64,000 nt of DNA from Candidatus Pyrohabitans jungbluthii (GTDB lineage: Archaea; Hydrothermarchaeota; Hydrothermarchaeia; Hydrothermarchaeales; BMS3B). Of the stretch, positions 63,947-64,000 are shown in pieces. The stretch spans positions 556,740-620,739 of the forward strand of contig MTMD02000002.1 in NCBI GenBank assembly GCA_002010065.2. Direction: 5' to 3'. The notes below the pieces were generated by a model. That model was not told where the DNA came from, did not search any database, and saw only the letters and a list, made by a program, of their open reading frames with translations. Made by a program: the position numbers and the translations under genes. Position 1 is the first letter of the stretch. Each line of letters begins with the position of its first letter.

Positions 63947-64000
63947 AACCACTCAATGGTTTTTACAAGACCCTCGTCGAGGTTGTATTTTGGGTTATAG
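63913..64000 (-). CDS. C-terminal end of a sugar-nucleotide epimerase/dehydratase (SDR), partial
   Basis: An open minus-strand frame enters from the window edge and stops at TAG 63913-63915. The 28 visible residues begin YNPKYNLDEGLVKTIEWF, the terminal pattern of extended-SDR nucleotide-sugar epimerases (compare the C-terminus of the gene at 42981). It shows the glycan island continues past 64 kb. Confidence 0.8.
   Translation of the reverse strand, partial: YNPKYNLDEGLVKTIEWFQEVSSLKSLR

Overview
The window reads as a euryarchaeal-type archaeal chromosome. The evidence is a histone, archaemetzincin, aIF1, RaSEA (archaeosine synthesis), Nob1, a GfcR-type HTH/phosphoribosyltransferase protein, AglB, CetZ-like tubulin homologues, TATA-box promoters with many apparently leaderless starts, and two intron-less tRNAs without encoded CCA. 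Two HdrB/HdrC-type gene pairs point to a strict anaerobe with heterodisulfide-reductase-like metabolism (methanogen, alkanotroph, Archaeoglobus- or Hadarchaeia-like). The lineage cannot be fixed from the sequence alone.

Layout. 1-6239 (minus): two large secreted proteins built of right-handed beta-helices and Ig-like repeats. The first is cut by the window edge. The second ends in a CGP-type C-terminal anchor. 6363-6977: archaemetzincin. 7080-16561: a striking block with two divergent tubulin/FtsZ-superfamily GTPases flanking a two-TM coiled-coil protein. Divergent to these are two signal-peptide/coiled-coil/C-terminal-TM proteins, followed by a convergent beta-propeller transmembrane protein. 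I propose this block as a candidate cytoskeleton-to-envelope system. 16.6-32.3 kb: housekeeping and metabolic genes (RlmE, HdrB/C-like pair, half-size ferritin-like proteins, MgtC/DUF4010, aIF1, ScpB, FAD oxidoreductase, phosphohexomutase, RaSEA, AcnX small subunit, site-2 protease, UppS, phosphoesterase, aminotransferase, M42 peptidase). 32.3-38.5 kb: GfcR-like protein, Nob1, NAD kinase, tRNA-Gly(CCC), dihydroorotase, a DUF4177-like 50-residue gene, histone, HdrC-HdrB, tRNA-Cys(GCA).

38.5-64 kb: a surface-glycan island. It begins with AglB oligosaccharyltransferase, then UDP-sugar enzymes (Ugd, a UDP-glucuronate-decarboxylase-like SDR, a 4-epimerase). A long minus-strand run (58607 to 42981) follows, with GT4 glycosyltransferases, three alkaline-phosphatase-superfamily enzymes, a deacetylase, GDP-fucose synthesis (Gmd, Fcl), a flippase and two paralogous methyltransferases. 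The right end has further GT4s, a DegT aminotransferase, a second deacetylase, a FemAB-like protein and the tail of another sugar epimerase. Much of the island is visibly AT-rich, with gmd-fcl as a GC-richer patch. Together these genes would make, modify, flip and transfer a fucose- and uronate/xylose-containing glycan to surface proteins such as those encoded at 1-6239.

No gene-free stretch exceeds about 180 bases. I saw no CRISPR array, rRNA, insertion sequence or transposase.
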